A DNA stretch of 64,000 bases, from NCBI GenBank assembly GCA_039602395.1, contig JBCNJP010000023.1, positions 93,698,030-93,762,029 of the forward strand, given 5' to 3'. The stretch comes from Deinandra increscens subsp. villosa (lineage: Eukaryota > Streptophyta > Magnoliopsida > Asterales > Asteraceae). Positions 48,777-60,700 of this stretch are shown here, one piece after another. Positions within the stretch are counted from its first letter, which is position 1; every line of letters begins with the position of its first letter. The notes below the pieces were generated by a model, which made no database searches, was not told where the DNA came from, and saw nothing but the letters and a program-made list of their open reading frames with translations. The translations under genes and the position numbers were made by a program.

Positions 48777-49992
48777 CGTTCACTGGAGATTGCTTCGAAG
48801 AAATCAGTAGTGTGCTTTGAACGTTAATCGGTTTCCACTTCCCGACGGTTCTCGAGACGTTAGTCGAATTTTGATCCCACTGCGATTATCCAAATGGGCC
48901 TAAAAACAAAAGGTTTTGGGCTTAGCTATGATAGCCCGTTTTTTAACTCTCAAATAAAAAAAATTTAAAAAAAAAACGCAAAGAAAAAAGTCTCACGAGT
49001 CAAAACTGGTTTTTTTTTTCCAAACCTGTTCCCGTTGTTATGAATCGAAACTGGTTTGGTCAATTACGATCAAAACGGGTTTGGTCAAAAACAGGTCCGG
49101 GTTACAAACCGGTTTGTCGCCTTGAAACCTTGAAAGTCGAACCTATGCGAATCGATCAAGGGACCGTGTTGAAACGAGTTTGGGTTGAACCGGTTTTCTT
49201 AGTGCTAAAAATTGAATATATTTAGGAAGTGAATTGAATGTATCTGAAATTCAAAAAAACGATCATTTCTGGGTGTTTGTTGCCTACAATTAAATAGGGA
49301 AATTCAAGGATATATCATGACTTATACAAATAGATACACACATCATCAATGAAAAAAGATATTCACTCCACTATCAATGAAAACACAAAATGACCATTGA
49401 CTCATGCAACCAATAAGAACCTAACACATCAGCGCCGATGACTAACCACATAACCACTAACTTCCTGCCACGTAGGACCACCGCCACGACTGCAATCATT
49501 AGGGTCGACGACTCGACGTGGCATTCCCTCTAATTATTGAATATTCCTTAGTCCCATTTTATAACCAATAAGAAGTTGAAACCTCATCGCCGACAGCTAA
49601 GCTTTGCATTTTGAGTTTTTCTATGTTTTCTATAACGAATTTATATTATTTTTTCTCTCTAAATTTCAAAAATAACTTAAAAAGTAACTTTCTTGAGTTT
49701 TTTCATATATTTAGTATTTAATTGATTATTATAAAAAAATATGCTACTTAAAAAACCTATTCCTCCATATATTTTTTTTATAAACGGTTCCTTTTGAATA
49801 GAAATTAATCGAATTATTGAATTATTAGGCTAGGAACCGGTTAAAAAGAATTGTGTATAGTTTAGTAGGTTTCGAACTCGGGTGATTAAAATTGCGCAAG
49901 AAAAAAATACTGAATTACCGATAACCATTTTCAGAATTTTGTCAAACCACCTTTGAGCAGCAAAACGATTCGAAATCAGCAAAACCCTAGCA
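48777..49992. other. Divergent intergenic region between the rhomboid and methyltransferase genes
   Basis: It should carry both promoters. A patch of aaactggtttggtcaa-type repeats (49030-49200) gives a spurious 61-codon ORF. No transcription signals stand out. Confidence 0.4.
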
Positions 49993-52900
49993 ATGGAAGA
50001 CGTGAGAAACCAGAACACCGGCTCCACCGCCGATGACGACGATGACGCTCCGATGCTGAGCGCGCATGCTCTAGAAGCTCTCAGAGAGTTTATCTCGGAA
50101 CAGAACCGCTCACTCGCCGCCGACAACGACGGAGCGACGGCGGCGGAGGAGAAAGAGGTGGCGTTAGTGACGGAGGACTGGAGACTGAGCCAGTTCTGGT
50201 ACGACCGGGAGACGGCGGAGACGGTTGCGAGAGAAGTCCACGCGCTGTATACGTCAATGGATGCTCCACCTTCCGTCGCGTGCATCGCGTGCCCTACTCT
50301 ATACGTTTATCTAAAGGTAGATTCACATACACAAACTCACCATATGTTAAACTACTTGTTATGTGGTTTATATCTTTTGTAATAGTGTAAGAATGTTTTT
50401 TGAATTCATTGTGCTCGATTTACAATATGTTAGATTTATTAGAATTAGGGCTAATGTGATAGAGCATAAGAACATGCCTTATCTGTGTGTTCCGAAGCGG
50501 TGATTTACTGAGTTTACAAATTATGGTCAACAAAATATTAGAAGGAAAATGATATGGCTCACAATAGTGGTTTTGATGAATCGTTGAAACCGATTGAGCC
50601 ACCTAAACTGGAAGCAATGTGGTTGGTTTGTTTTGTTTGAGATTCAAATGTTTAGGTTCACGTTTCGGTTTAGGAGGTCAGTCCGCTTGGAAGTTGGAAT
50701 GGGCCGTGCAATTAGAACAGACCATTTTATGTTGATTACTTATATTATCTTGAAGGCAAATTGGATTTTAATAATCCAAACTATGACCCATTGACCAATA
50801 ATAATCCTAACTGTCAGTTTGATCAATAGCAACCCCAACTTTTATTTTTCTTGTCAATAGCATAGTTCATCATACATTTACACTTGATTTCCGCCTCAAA
50901 ATGATACTTAAAAAAACAAGGAAACATAAAAGCAAAAACAAGCGGGATCAAATGTAAATTTATGATTATTACGCTACTAGGATTGCCTTTGACAACGAAA
51001 ATGAAAGTTGGGATTGCTATTGGCCAAACTGATAGTTTGGATTATTATTGGCCAATGGGTCATAGTTTGGATTATTAAATATCAATTTGCCTAATTTTAA
51101 TATTACGAAACATAATAATGTATATATACCACATAATAAATGTATATATACCATAACCATGAATCATTTTTATCATTTTAGAAATTTCATTACAGATTAA
51201 TGATTTTGGGAAAATAGAAAACATGATCAAACCGCTAAATTGGTAAAACCGAATGGTCCAGCCGACCCACCCAACGCGACCAGTTTGATTTTTATTTCCC
51301 TGAAATCGTAGTTAAGCTTTTGGATCAAAATTTTCGTCAAAACTGGCCAAACTGGCATTATATTCCTCTGGTTTACAAATGGTAGGAAGTGATATCTGTT
51401 ATTGGAGAGACATTAATATTTCTTCTTTTTACTTTGTTTTTTCAGAAATTGCACCATGATTTGCCTGTGCAACTTCTGGAATACGACAAGCGATTTGAGC
51501 AGTATGGAAATGAATTCACTTTCTATGATTACAGTGAACCATTAGAGCTCCCATCATCAATGAAGCATTCATTTAGTATCATTATTGCAGATCCTCCTTA
51601 CCTGGTAATTTCTAACCTCATGCTCATACTTTGTGCTATTAATGCATCCCTTGATTTTGTAAACTTATTTCAGAGCTGCAACTATGAGATGATGTCATTT
51701 GTAAACCTAAACCTTCCTTGTAAGGTTTTCTAAGTAGAGATGGTAGACAAACCTGATTTACCCAGGATAGGTATTCGGGTATGGAATATAAAAGAAATTG
51801 CAGGTTCGGATACGAGTATGGTATTAGGTGATACCCTGTCCGATTATTCGATTACACAAATATACATGCTTGTTTAGAACTATACCTAAGAAATATTTTT
51901 TTTCCCTTTGTACTTGGATAACCAAGTTATCTGTTGACATTTTAGTTTCTATATTTTTTACTTCCTTGGGTAGTAAAATTATATAAAAACTAGAATAGTA
52001 AGTGATGTTCTTGGGAATCCTCACTGGTAATTTTTGACCAAGTAAAGGGTCTACTTTATACCCGTGGGTATACATGATTACTGAGGGGTATTGAGTAATC
52101 AGGTACTAATCGGATACCCAACGGGTGTGGACTCGATTTTACAATCATGTATGGGACTAGGACTGCGAATACCCGTCCCATTATCTCTGGTTTCTGTAAT
52201 ATAAGCATAAGCACATCACTTTGAGAAATGAAATCTTCAACTTGTAAACTTCTGTTTGCAATGTTCTTTTGTTTTTCTCCTTTGAAATGAAATGAGTGAG
52301 TTTAAGTTATGCTGGTATTTATGATGAGCAGAGCCAGGAGTGCTTGGAAAAAGTATCCGAAACAGTTGGTTTTCTTAAGAAACCCGGAGAAGCATACTTA
52401 CTTTTACTCACAGGTCGGACTAGTTTCATTCTTTCATTTTACTTGCCCTCTTATGATTTTCTCTTTTTCTTATTCACTTGTAACAATACCCTTTTGGACT
52501 AAAACTATGCATTGACGTAGTTTTAGCGGGGCTTTACTGATTAATGATTATGCTCCATGGGTTTCCTAGCCCGAGCCACCCCTATTCACTTGGCTCAGCT
52601 TTTTGATGAGCTACATTTTCTTTGCTAGTAGACTGTGAACATCATAGGTCAGATTAAGTAATTAATGCTTACAACCTCCTAAATGATATTTATTTTAAAG
52701 ATATAGATAATCGTTGTAATAATATTTTCTATGTAATGGCAATTCAGTATTAACGTTTTAATCCTTTAAACACGTTGTTAACGGGGAACAATTAAGGGGG
52801 AACAAACGTGTTTATAGGTCAACCCAACTTGACTCATATCGTCCTGAGAAATTAGCTTGATTATATTTTACACACACACAAAAAGAAAAGAAAAGAGAAA

Positions 52901-53164
52901 AAAAATAACTTTGCTAAACAAGTAGTCAAAACATGGTTGAGGGCTCTGTCCCTTGTTTCCCATGTTAGGTTGTGTGAATGAATTTATGGTTTATATATAT
53001 GTACAGGTGCGGTGCAGCATGACAGAGCAGCCCAACTCCTAGGTTTACGTCCATGTGGGTTCCGCCCGCAGCACTCCAGCAAGCTTGGAAACGAGTTCCG
53101 CTTATTCACAAACTACGACCCCGGGTTGAGATTAGGAGGCTGGGAGCAAGAGCAGTCGGTCTAA
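49993..53164 (+). CDS. EEF1A lysine methyltransferase 1-like (N6-adenine MTase fold)
   Basis: Exons 49993-50316, 51446-51604, 52332-52413 and 53007-53164 total 723 nt (240 aa); phases and GT-AG borders agree. The acidic N-terminus (DDDDD) is followed by a helical region, LTEDW-like VTEDWRLSQFWYD, IACPTLYVYLK, then LLEYDKRFEQYGNEFTFYDY and the catalytic DPPY box (IIIADPPYL). The C-terminus reads GLRPCGFRPQHSSKLGNEFRLFTNYDP. This is the EEF1AKMT1/N6AMT2 family, which methylates a lysine of translation elongation factor 1A using S-adenosylmethionine; the DPPY box once led to annotation as a DNA adenine methylase. Length fits the family (about 215-240). Intron 1 carries a foldback MITE. Confidence 0.92.
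50754..51092. mobile_element. Foldback MITE with long inverted repeats, in methyltransferase intron 1
   Basis: The left arm runs aggcaaattgg...taataatccaaactatgaccca and on to agcaaccccaactt. The right arm is its near-complement (aagttgggattgct to caatttgcct). The arms are about 90-100 bp around a unique middle. No clear target duplication. It is non-coding. Confidence 0.8.
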
Positions 53165-53784
53165 GTTTCGTTGGAAGTCATAACTGACTGTCATGGAAAT
53201 GGTTTTGTAACTTCTTGGTCAACAGAAACACATATAGCTATTCCCTTTGTCTGAGTAAAATGTTTAGATAATATACCTTTATCTTTATTTTACTGTAAGC
53301 TCAAAAGCTAAGAACGTGTGATATATGTATCAGTAGACATTTTAGTCAATGGTTGATCAAGATCAGTCTTCAAATGAGCTATGAACATCAAACATTAGTC
53401 AAAGTTGGCTTAAATTTAACCGTCAGATTTTGCTTTATCACTTTTTAACAGATTCTAGTTTATCACTTTTTAAAACTCTAGGTGTTAGTTTTGTATAATA
53501 TAATCATATATTATCTCCGCGGTAACATATAGTAGTTTCTGCACAAATACAATCAAAGAGAAATAAAAACAGATGAGATCATACCTCATAGGCTCATACA
53601 ATTCCTGTTTAACCTGTTTTCACTAGATTTCCATTTTTTCTTCACAAAATTTCAACAAAGAAAAAAAAAACATTTATTTAAAAGAAAAAAAAATCATCCA
53701 TTTTAGATTAATAACAATCCACAAAACTACACAAAACACATATCAAACTTAGATTTGTGGATTTTGAATTTACACAAAATATTT
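53165..53784. other. 3' UTRs and spacer between convergent genes
   Basis: Contains the 3' ends of the methyltransferase gene (+) and the molybdopterin synthase gene (-). AT-rich, no other feature. Confidence 0.5.
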
Positions 53785-54099
53785 CTAGCCTCCGCTTATA
53801 GGAGGTATGATTGCCAACTCATCTCGATTCCTAACCAGCGTTGATTCAGGCTTGTATTCCTCGTTCAAAGCCACCACCATGCAACCACGAAGCTCGTTCA
53901 AGCCTGGAAATTTCGCAACAAGTTTATCCAAGCAATCACCAGCAGTGGTACCAGACGCCACTTCAAGTTTCATATCAGTCAAACCAGTTAGATCTCTAGC
54001 TCGAGCAAAGAACAGTATCTTAACCTGAAAACACTCGTTCTCCTTGCTATCGGTTTGTGAAATGTCTGTTTTAACCTCGTCTCTTTGTGATGAACCCAT
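53785..54099 (-). CDS. MOCS2A: Molybdopterin synthase small subunit (MoaD/MOCS2A)
   Basis: A single coding exon of 104 codons. The fold is the ubiquitin-like MoaD type: VKILFFARARDLTG, MKLEVASGTTAGDCLDKLVAKFP, GCMVVALNEEY, and DELAIIPPISGG. The C-terminal Gly-Gly is intact; it is thiocarboxylated and donates sulfur to precursor Z in the large-subunit complex, making molybdopterin for nitrate reductase, aldehyde oxidase and related enzymes in the cytosol. An N-terminal polar tail of about 25 residues precedes the domain. The ATG at 54097-54099 lies just after an acceptor (tgcag|gct at 54110), and the donor at 55230 (caccag|gtaaat) implies a 1121 bp leader intron. Confidence 0.94.
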   Translation of the reverse strand: MGSSQRDEVKTDISQTDSKENECFQVKILFFARARDLTGLTDMKLEVASGTTAGDCLDKLVAKFPGLNELRGCMVVALNEEYKPESTLVRNRDELAIIPPISGG

Positions 54100-54109
54100 G
54101 ACTCAAAGC

Positions 54110-55300
54110 CTGCATGCATGTTGTTAAATCATTACAATCTTGAACAAATTTGAATTATTCAAAATGAAACTTTCTTGATCAACAAACACCATATGTATAA
54201 AGATCATAAAGGTGTAACCAAACACTTCAAATTAATCACCCCGGACTTCAAAACACACTAATCATTCAAATTTTGTTCTAAAAGTTTTTGTAACATCCGT
54301 CTCCTCCTACCACAAATATTGTCCATTTTGTCAACCAGAGGAGTTCCCAGATTTGTTTTTGATTGTCTAGATGTAAAGTTTCCAAAAGACCATCCATCAG
54401 GAGATTGATCCCACATTCAACTCAAACACGCATAACTATAAAGTTCTCCTATTAAGAGGAGAAGGCGAGTTAATCACGAAATGGTATATCCTAGCCAAAA
54501 CCTAGATACCGGGATTAAACACCACCCCACCGGGCATAGCATAGGTGGTTTTGTGAGGGTGGTCCCTAGGGGTGTTTAAAACCGGATATCCGAAATTTTC
54601 AGACAGTTGATTTCACTATCCGAAATTTTGGTATCCGAAAATAGTCAAACTCATAAAATCAAAGCACTAACCAAATAAATACAAACTTAAATCTCAGTTG
54701 AATCCAATACTGCAGTTCAAACAAGTGCTTCTCCTTGTAAAACAAGGTCTTAAATCAACTGTCTCAAACATTACATTTGATTATTTCATCATTTCTAATT
54801 TGGTATATAGATACAGAATAAATAATAAAAAGAAAGATTTTTGTTTCAAATTAACTTTCAGTAATTCCAAAAACTTTTAGAAATTTCAACAAGTGGGGTT
54901 CTCTTTGTTAAACAAGGTCTCGGATCCATTCGGATTATTTGTTAATTCAAAATCACAAAAGTTACAAAAATTCACTTAATTGAAAGCTTGACAACTGTGG
55001 CAAAATCGAAGTCTCTGCAGTTATCAAAATCAATCCTAAGAAAAACACAAAGGAGTAAAATTAAACACAATTCGGTTGAATACTGCAACGATTCAAACGG
55101 AATAGATCTCGAGGATCTAGAAAGCTGCAGGTAAATCAATCAATCGTTGAACACACGTCAAGATCACCTAAAAATAGAAACCCTAAAATAGGAATTCAGA
55201 ATGAAAGAAACACAGAGATTGAAGATTTACCTGGTGTTGGGAGAAGGAATTAATCAGCAAGATCAATCATACAATTCCGATGTGCAAACTGAAGAAAATG
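54110..55300 (-). promoter_or_regulatory. MOCS2A leader intron and 5' exon
   Basis: The intron spans 54110-55230, with the non-coding first exon just above 55231. Inside it is a duplicated fragment containing aaacaaggtct (54741-54751 and about 54909-54919) and ccgaaattt repeats. The promoter should lie between 55300 and the tRNA gene. Confidence 0.5.
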
Positions 55301-55500
55301 AATTTTCAGATAGGATTAAAATTTAAAAATAACTTCATCTAAAATGAGCGAGAGTTGAGAGTTTGTTTGACCTCAAAAGGGGATTTTTCAACTGAGATAA
55401 CCGATGTAGGATGTAGATCCGCTGAGATAAAGGATATGGAATTATGGATCCGAATAAATATAAATTTGACCCGACTGTTTTTTAAAAGTTAAAAAAAGAG

Positions 55501-55572
55501 TTCCATTGCCGGGAATCGAACCCGGGTCTCCTGGGTGAAAGCCAGATATCCTAACCGCTGGACGACAATGGA
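55501..55572 (-). tRNA. tRNA-Glu (anticodon UUC)
   Basis: On the minus strand a 72-base cloverleaf: acceptor stem tccattg (from 55572) pairs with caatgga, followed by discriminator A (55501). The anticodon loop is ct-TTC-ac (anticodon at 55537-55539). The T arm contains gggttcgattccc. There is no intron. It lies between the MOCS2A and GST genes. Confidence 0.95.
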
Positions 55573-55706
55573 ATTATTGAAATCATCTATTAACTACTGA
55601 TAATAACCTAAGGAACAGTACCCGTAGTTTACCCATATCCAGCTCAATCTTTTAGTTGAAACCAAATCTCACCCAAGATCACTTATCCGATAACTCTCAC
55701 TCAATA

Positions 55707-56874
55707 ATGGCTACATCGGTGACGGTGTACGGGCCACCGTTATCAACCGCCGTGTCAAGAGTCTTGGTCTGTTTACTCGAGAAAGACGTCCCTTTTCAAC
55801 TTGTTCCCGTTAGCATGGCTAAAATGGAGCACAAGAAACCCGATTTCATCAAAATGCAGGTAGTAGATATAAATATATAATCATATAATTCATTTCCTGT
55901 GTTTGTTGTTACTCATTTGAATAGATGATGAGCTAAAGTTTAAGATGTTTGTGCAAATTGAAGCAAACAAGTAATGCACTCCAACTGTTTGTTTTAATGC
56001 CTCAAAGAAAAAGAATCCCAGTTGACTTGTTTCTGTTACTCTTTTTGGTACAGCCATTTGGTCAAGTTCCAGCTTTTCAAGATGATGACATCACCTTGTT
56101 TGGTAAATCCTAATCTCTGTGTGTTTTTTGTTTATGTGATAATAATGAGTTTGAGTTGTTTGGATGAATCTAAACTTGTTATAATTATCTCACCATCTCA
56201 GAACACATTCCCAAACACCCTCTTAATAACTGAAATAACCAAAAAAACAGAACCAGTTAAGATGATGATATGACCTTATTTGGTAAATCCTAATCTATGT
56301 GTGTTTATATTTAAAAGTCATCCCTTTCAATCAATTATTTAAGTAAAAATTCTTTTAGTTACCTATGGAGCTTTATTAGTCATGAGCCCTAAGAAATGAA
56401 AGATTGTTTTTGTAAATAACAGAATCAAGAGCCATATGTCGATATATAGCCGAAAAGTACCCAACCCAAGGAACCGCTGGACTGTATGGAACAAACCCAT
56501 TGGTCAAAGCTTCAATCGACCAATGGCTAGAAGCGGAATCACAAAGCTTTAACCCTCCAAGCTCGGTTCTAACCTTTCAGCTAGTTTTTGCCCCGAGAAT
56601 GAAACTCAAACAAGACGAGGCGTTGATCAAACTGAACGAAGGAAAGCTTGTGAAAGTGCTTGATGTCTATGAGAATCGGCTTGGTTCGAGCCGGTACTTA
56701 GCTGGTGACGAGTTCAGTTTAGCTGATCTTTCTCACTTGCCTAACACTCAGTTTTTGGTGGACAAAACTGACCGGGCCGAGCTGTTTACTTCCCGGAAGA
56801 ATGTGAGTCGGTGGTGGTCCGAAATCTCAACCCGACCCGCTTGGAAGAAGGTTGTGGAAATGCAAAATGCATAG
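55707..56874 (+). CDS. Phi-class glutathione S-transferase
   Basis: Exons 55707-55859, 56054-56102 and 56423-56874 total 654 nt (217 aa). This three-exon layout is typical of plant phi GSTs. The thioredoxin-like N domain has VTVYGPPLSTAVSRVLVCLLEK, where the Ser of PLSTA is the likely thiolate-activating residue, then the glutathione-site PFGQVPAFQDDD and ESRAICRYIAEKY. The helical C domain contains FAPRMKLKQDEALI, YLAGDEFSLADLSHLPN and RPAWKKV. It conjugates glutathione to electrophiles and reduces peroxides, in the cytosol. An in-frame upstream ATG at 55656 is passed over because the family starts at MATS. Confidence 0.94.
56243..56300 (+). repeat. Duplicated exon-2 end within GST intron 2
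   Basis: agttaagatgatgatatgacc...atttggtaaatcctaatcta repeats the end of exon 2 and the start of intron 2 (56079-56120) with changes. It keeps an AG before it and a GT donor, but has stops in the useful frame. It is a decayed pseudo-exon. Confidence 0.7.
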
Positions 56875-57739
56875 TTTCAGTTATTTGTTGAATAAGAAGA
56901 AGCTTTTAGCTTGTTATTGTATCCAGTCTTCTTATTACTGTTATATGAATATGTTGATTCTTGTACATTTTACTTACTGTGTCAACTGTCATATGAGAAA
57001 CACAAAATCATTCAATAAGTGACAGTTCATTCTAATTACAGGCCTATTGAGCTTTTTAGACATGAGTATAAGAAATTGAATGACCGTTTTGTTGGTATTT
57101 CGTAAAACTTGGATAAATATGAAGTCGTGTAATCACTTTTAGATCAAACAAATGGAGTGGATACCAAGTGTTTAATCGAATAATATCTTATTATGATTTC
57201 TAGATTATTGAATGATAAATAAATCCGAATTCGTAGGGTAGGAGCAATAACTGCATCGACTTTGAATAATTGACACATTTGGTTCCTCAAATTTACTTAC
57301 TGCAATTTCGGATAGAAATAAATCTAATGCATTTTTAATGAAGGACATGTTACGTTTTTTGAATGACCGGTTATTCAAAAACCGGTTAACCAGTTTATGC
57401 ACCTCTAATTAAAGACAAAAAAATGGAGGATTTTAATTTTAATTTTCTTGTTATCACCTTGACACCAAATCACCATATTCTTTGGTAACAGTTTTTAATC
57501 TTAAAGCATAAATATACAAACATATAAAAGAATGTCATTACAAAAGAGCAAGCAGAGTCAATGGCAGAGGGGAAAAAATGCTGTCAATTTACACAAGAAT
57601 AAGGAATATAATATTCTTTAAACAAGACCTCACACTCAAACTCTGAAACACAACAAAATATCACTATCTTGACATCTCAGAAATCAACCTGACTGGCAGT
57701 TACAGTCGTCACCAGGCGGGCCCATAAGTCGAAATAAGC
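56875..57739. other. Spacer between the GST and syntaxin 3' ends
   Basis: Includes the GST 3' UTR (aataagaag at 56891) and the syntaxin 3' UTR on the minus strand. The ORF at 57205-57402 is not supported. Confidence 0.45.
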
Positions 57740-60700
57740 TTAAGCACCATTGCCGCTTTTCCAAGGTTTGAGCACACCAACAACCACTACTGCAACGATT
57801 ATGAGTAAGATTAAAATAGCAATGCACATCCATTTCCTTGAGTTCTTTTGTAAACTCTTTGCCTTGTAAAGAGCTTTGTTCCCATCTTGCACATGGTCTA
57901 CTGCATTTGAGACCTGTCACATGCCATTGGTAATGCGGTTAGGAAGAACAACCAACGGGTCAAAAGTCAAAAGTCAAAAGTCTTGGGTTTCACCATAAGA
58001 GTCAAGTATACTTGAGAGTTGCTCAATGAACATGAAGATTATGTTGAAGTGAGTAAAAAGGGTAGATATAGATTAAAGTTAAACTTGTTGTAAAATGACG
58101 GTTACTAATTTCAAAATTCTTTATAGGTTATCTTTATAATTTATCAAAAAGAAAAACATTTTTCCATAAAATTTGAAGATTGTTTGAAAAAAACACTTCG
58201 TATCTCATTCTCTATCCTTAAAGAAACACATGAATTGGTATATTTACCAATTCATTGCATTATCCCTTAAAACTGAAGGATAAAGTTTAAATATAGGTGC
58301 TAATGTATGAGTGAAAATAGACATTTCCTTCCTTATATTTTATTTAAAAATTAAAGTTATGGTGTAATATAAAGAAGCTATTGTGAATGCTAAGTGATTC
58401 CTAATTACCTGTGTCTCTATGTTGTCTAGCATTTCCCCTTGAGCATCCACCAGAACAGCCATATCCATAAATATCTGCATGAAAATGAAAAAAAAAAAAA
58501 TCATTCCAATAGTTAAAGGAAAACATCAATATTAGGCGGCCATGAACGTATGATAACATTTGAAAAGGTAGCATATCAATTAAAGCCTTAAAAGGTAGTT
58601 GGAATCAAGTCAAATTTCTAAAAGACTAAAACACCCCTCTATTTTACTTCAAGTCTAATGTCATGTTGTAATATATGCTAGGATCCTAGCACCCATCATC
58701 AGTATTGGAGTAAATAATCATTTAAACAAAAATTCCAAAAAACAGAAGTTGAATTCTTGAAGAAAAAAATCAAATGAGAACACTTTTTTGATAGAATTGG
58801 TATTGGGATTTGGGGCAAATATATCATTTACCCATTATCATCATTAAATCCTTATTTGATAAAAATTGGCTATGCAGGATTGGTATGATTCACTATCGCA
58901 AAAGGGTATTTAAGACTAATGTAGACAAATAATCAAGATTGAAGTGAAAATTCAGAAAATTAAAGATTAATTGGCTTAATGTAATAACCACATACGTGTT
59001 TGCCACATGTTGGAAACTAGCATAATTTAGGTGTTTATAAAAAGTCCATAATATATATTATTTTAGTTAATTTCTTATAACTTTTAATTATATATCATTA
59101 TTATGTATATATATATAATATATTTAATATATTAAAAACAAATTATATAAATAGTAGGTTCTAAGACTCATTTAGGATTGCAAGGTCAAAATTCAGAAAA
59201 TAGAAGGCTAACTGGCTTAATTTAATAACCCCATACTTAGTCCACACACGTCTCTCAAATTACTTAGCTTTTACCGCATGTTGGAAACTTGAATAATTAA
59301 GAAGCTTATAAAAAGTCCAAAAAGATCTGGGTCAAATACGAAGATTAAAGAAGAATATGTGGTAATGATTGTTTTGGGGATAATTAAGTCATGTATGTAT
59401 ATGCTTTGAAAGTGAGGCCCACAGGCTGTAGCATAATAGAAAATAATTCACCATATGAACTGTCAAGGGCAACCAGCTAAACTCAAAAAAAAATTTTTTT
59501 TTTTTTCAATGTCCTCACATGGATCATATAACATTATCGTTTTATACAGAAATACGCACCTGTTGCAACTCAAGAAGCTTCCTTTCTACTTCTCTTACTG
59601 CATCATGGCGTTCTTGGATCTCTGCAAGGGTGTCAAGTACCTAAAAAAAAAAGATAAATAACACGAGATCAAAGAAAAACCCATATAAGTTCCCGGGGGG
59701 GGGGGGGGGGGGGGCTAACCTGTCCTCGACCGTGTTCCTGGATTGCTTTTTGAAAAATTTGTTCACTATCCCCGGTCTCTATCAGTCGATCAATTGTCTG
59801 CACAATTATTTTATTAGAATATGTGTTTGTATATGTTATAATCAAGATTGCAAGAGAATATATAAATAAACCACACCTCTTCATCAGCCCTGGTTCCAGT
59901 GACTGAAATAGTACCCAAAAAAAAAAAGATTATTAGATTATATAAGAAATGTGATTGTGAAAACATAAGTTTTGGACTATAATTTTGACATTCAAGTTAG
60001 GTTTAAAACCTGTATAAACACGCCTCTCGACCACCTCACGATGCTCTTGATGGATGCTTTCTCTTAGAGCCTAAAAAAGTTATTGTAAGAAGTTAGATTG
60101 AGAAAATGCATACACCAGATGAACAATAGAAGATCGAAAAGTATGAACATGCATATGAAATACCTGAAATTCAGACATCTTATCTTTAAACTTTTTCTTC
60201 AGGGAACTGCAAATGAAAATTAAGTTAAAGAACAAAGATTCACTCAATTTCTTCCAATCTTCAAAATATTAAGAGAGCAGACACAAGGAATTACATTGTG
60301 GTTGCAGTTCTTGATCGGTCTACTCCCGTCCCTTTTCCACATCCAGGCTTCTGTCGGTTGGCCAGGTTCTATTTGACGATTCACAGTAGCATTCATTGGT
60401 TAACTTATTTTTTAAAAGAAACAAGCTTAAAAATCAAAATAGGCTTTATATGATTATTATGATCTAACCTCCTTATCAAGTTCTTCAATTTTTGATTTGA
60501 TAAACCGTGCAATCTTTCCAACTTCATCTACATCTTTCTCCATATGTTGCTTGATCGCTGCATATCCACAAAAATTTAACCACTCTTATATCTATAATAT
60601 AAAAGATTGATATCTAAAATAAAAGAATTGAAGTTTACCTTTCATTGCAGCAGCCTTGGTTACAGCCTTTGATTCCTCATGAGCATCCTGTATAGAACTT

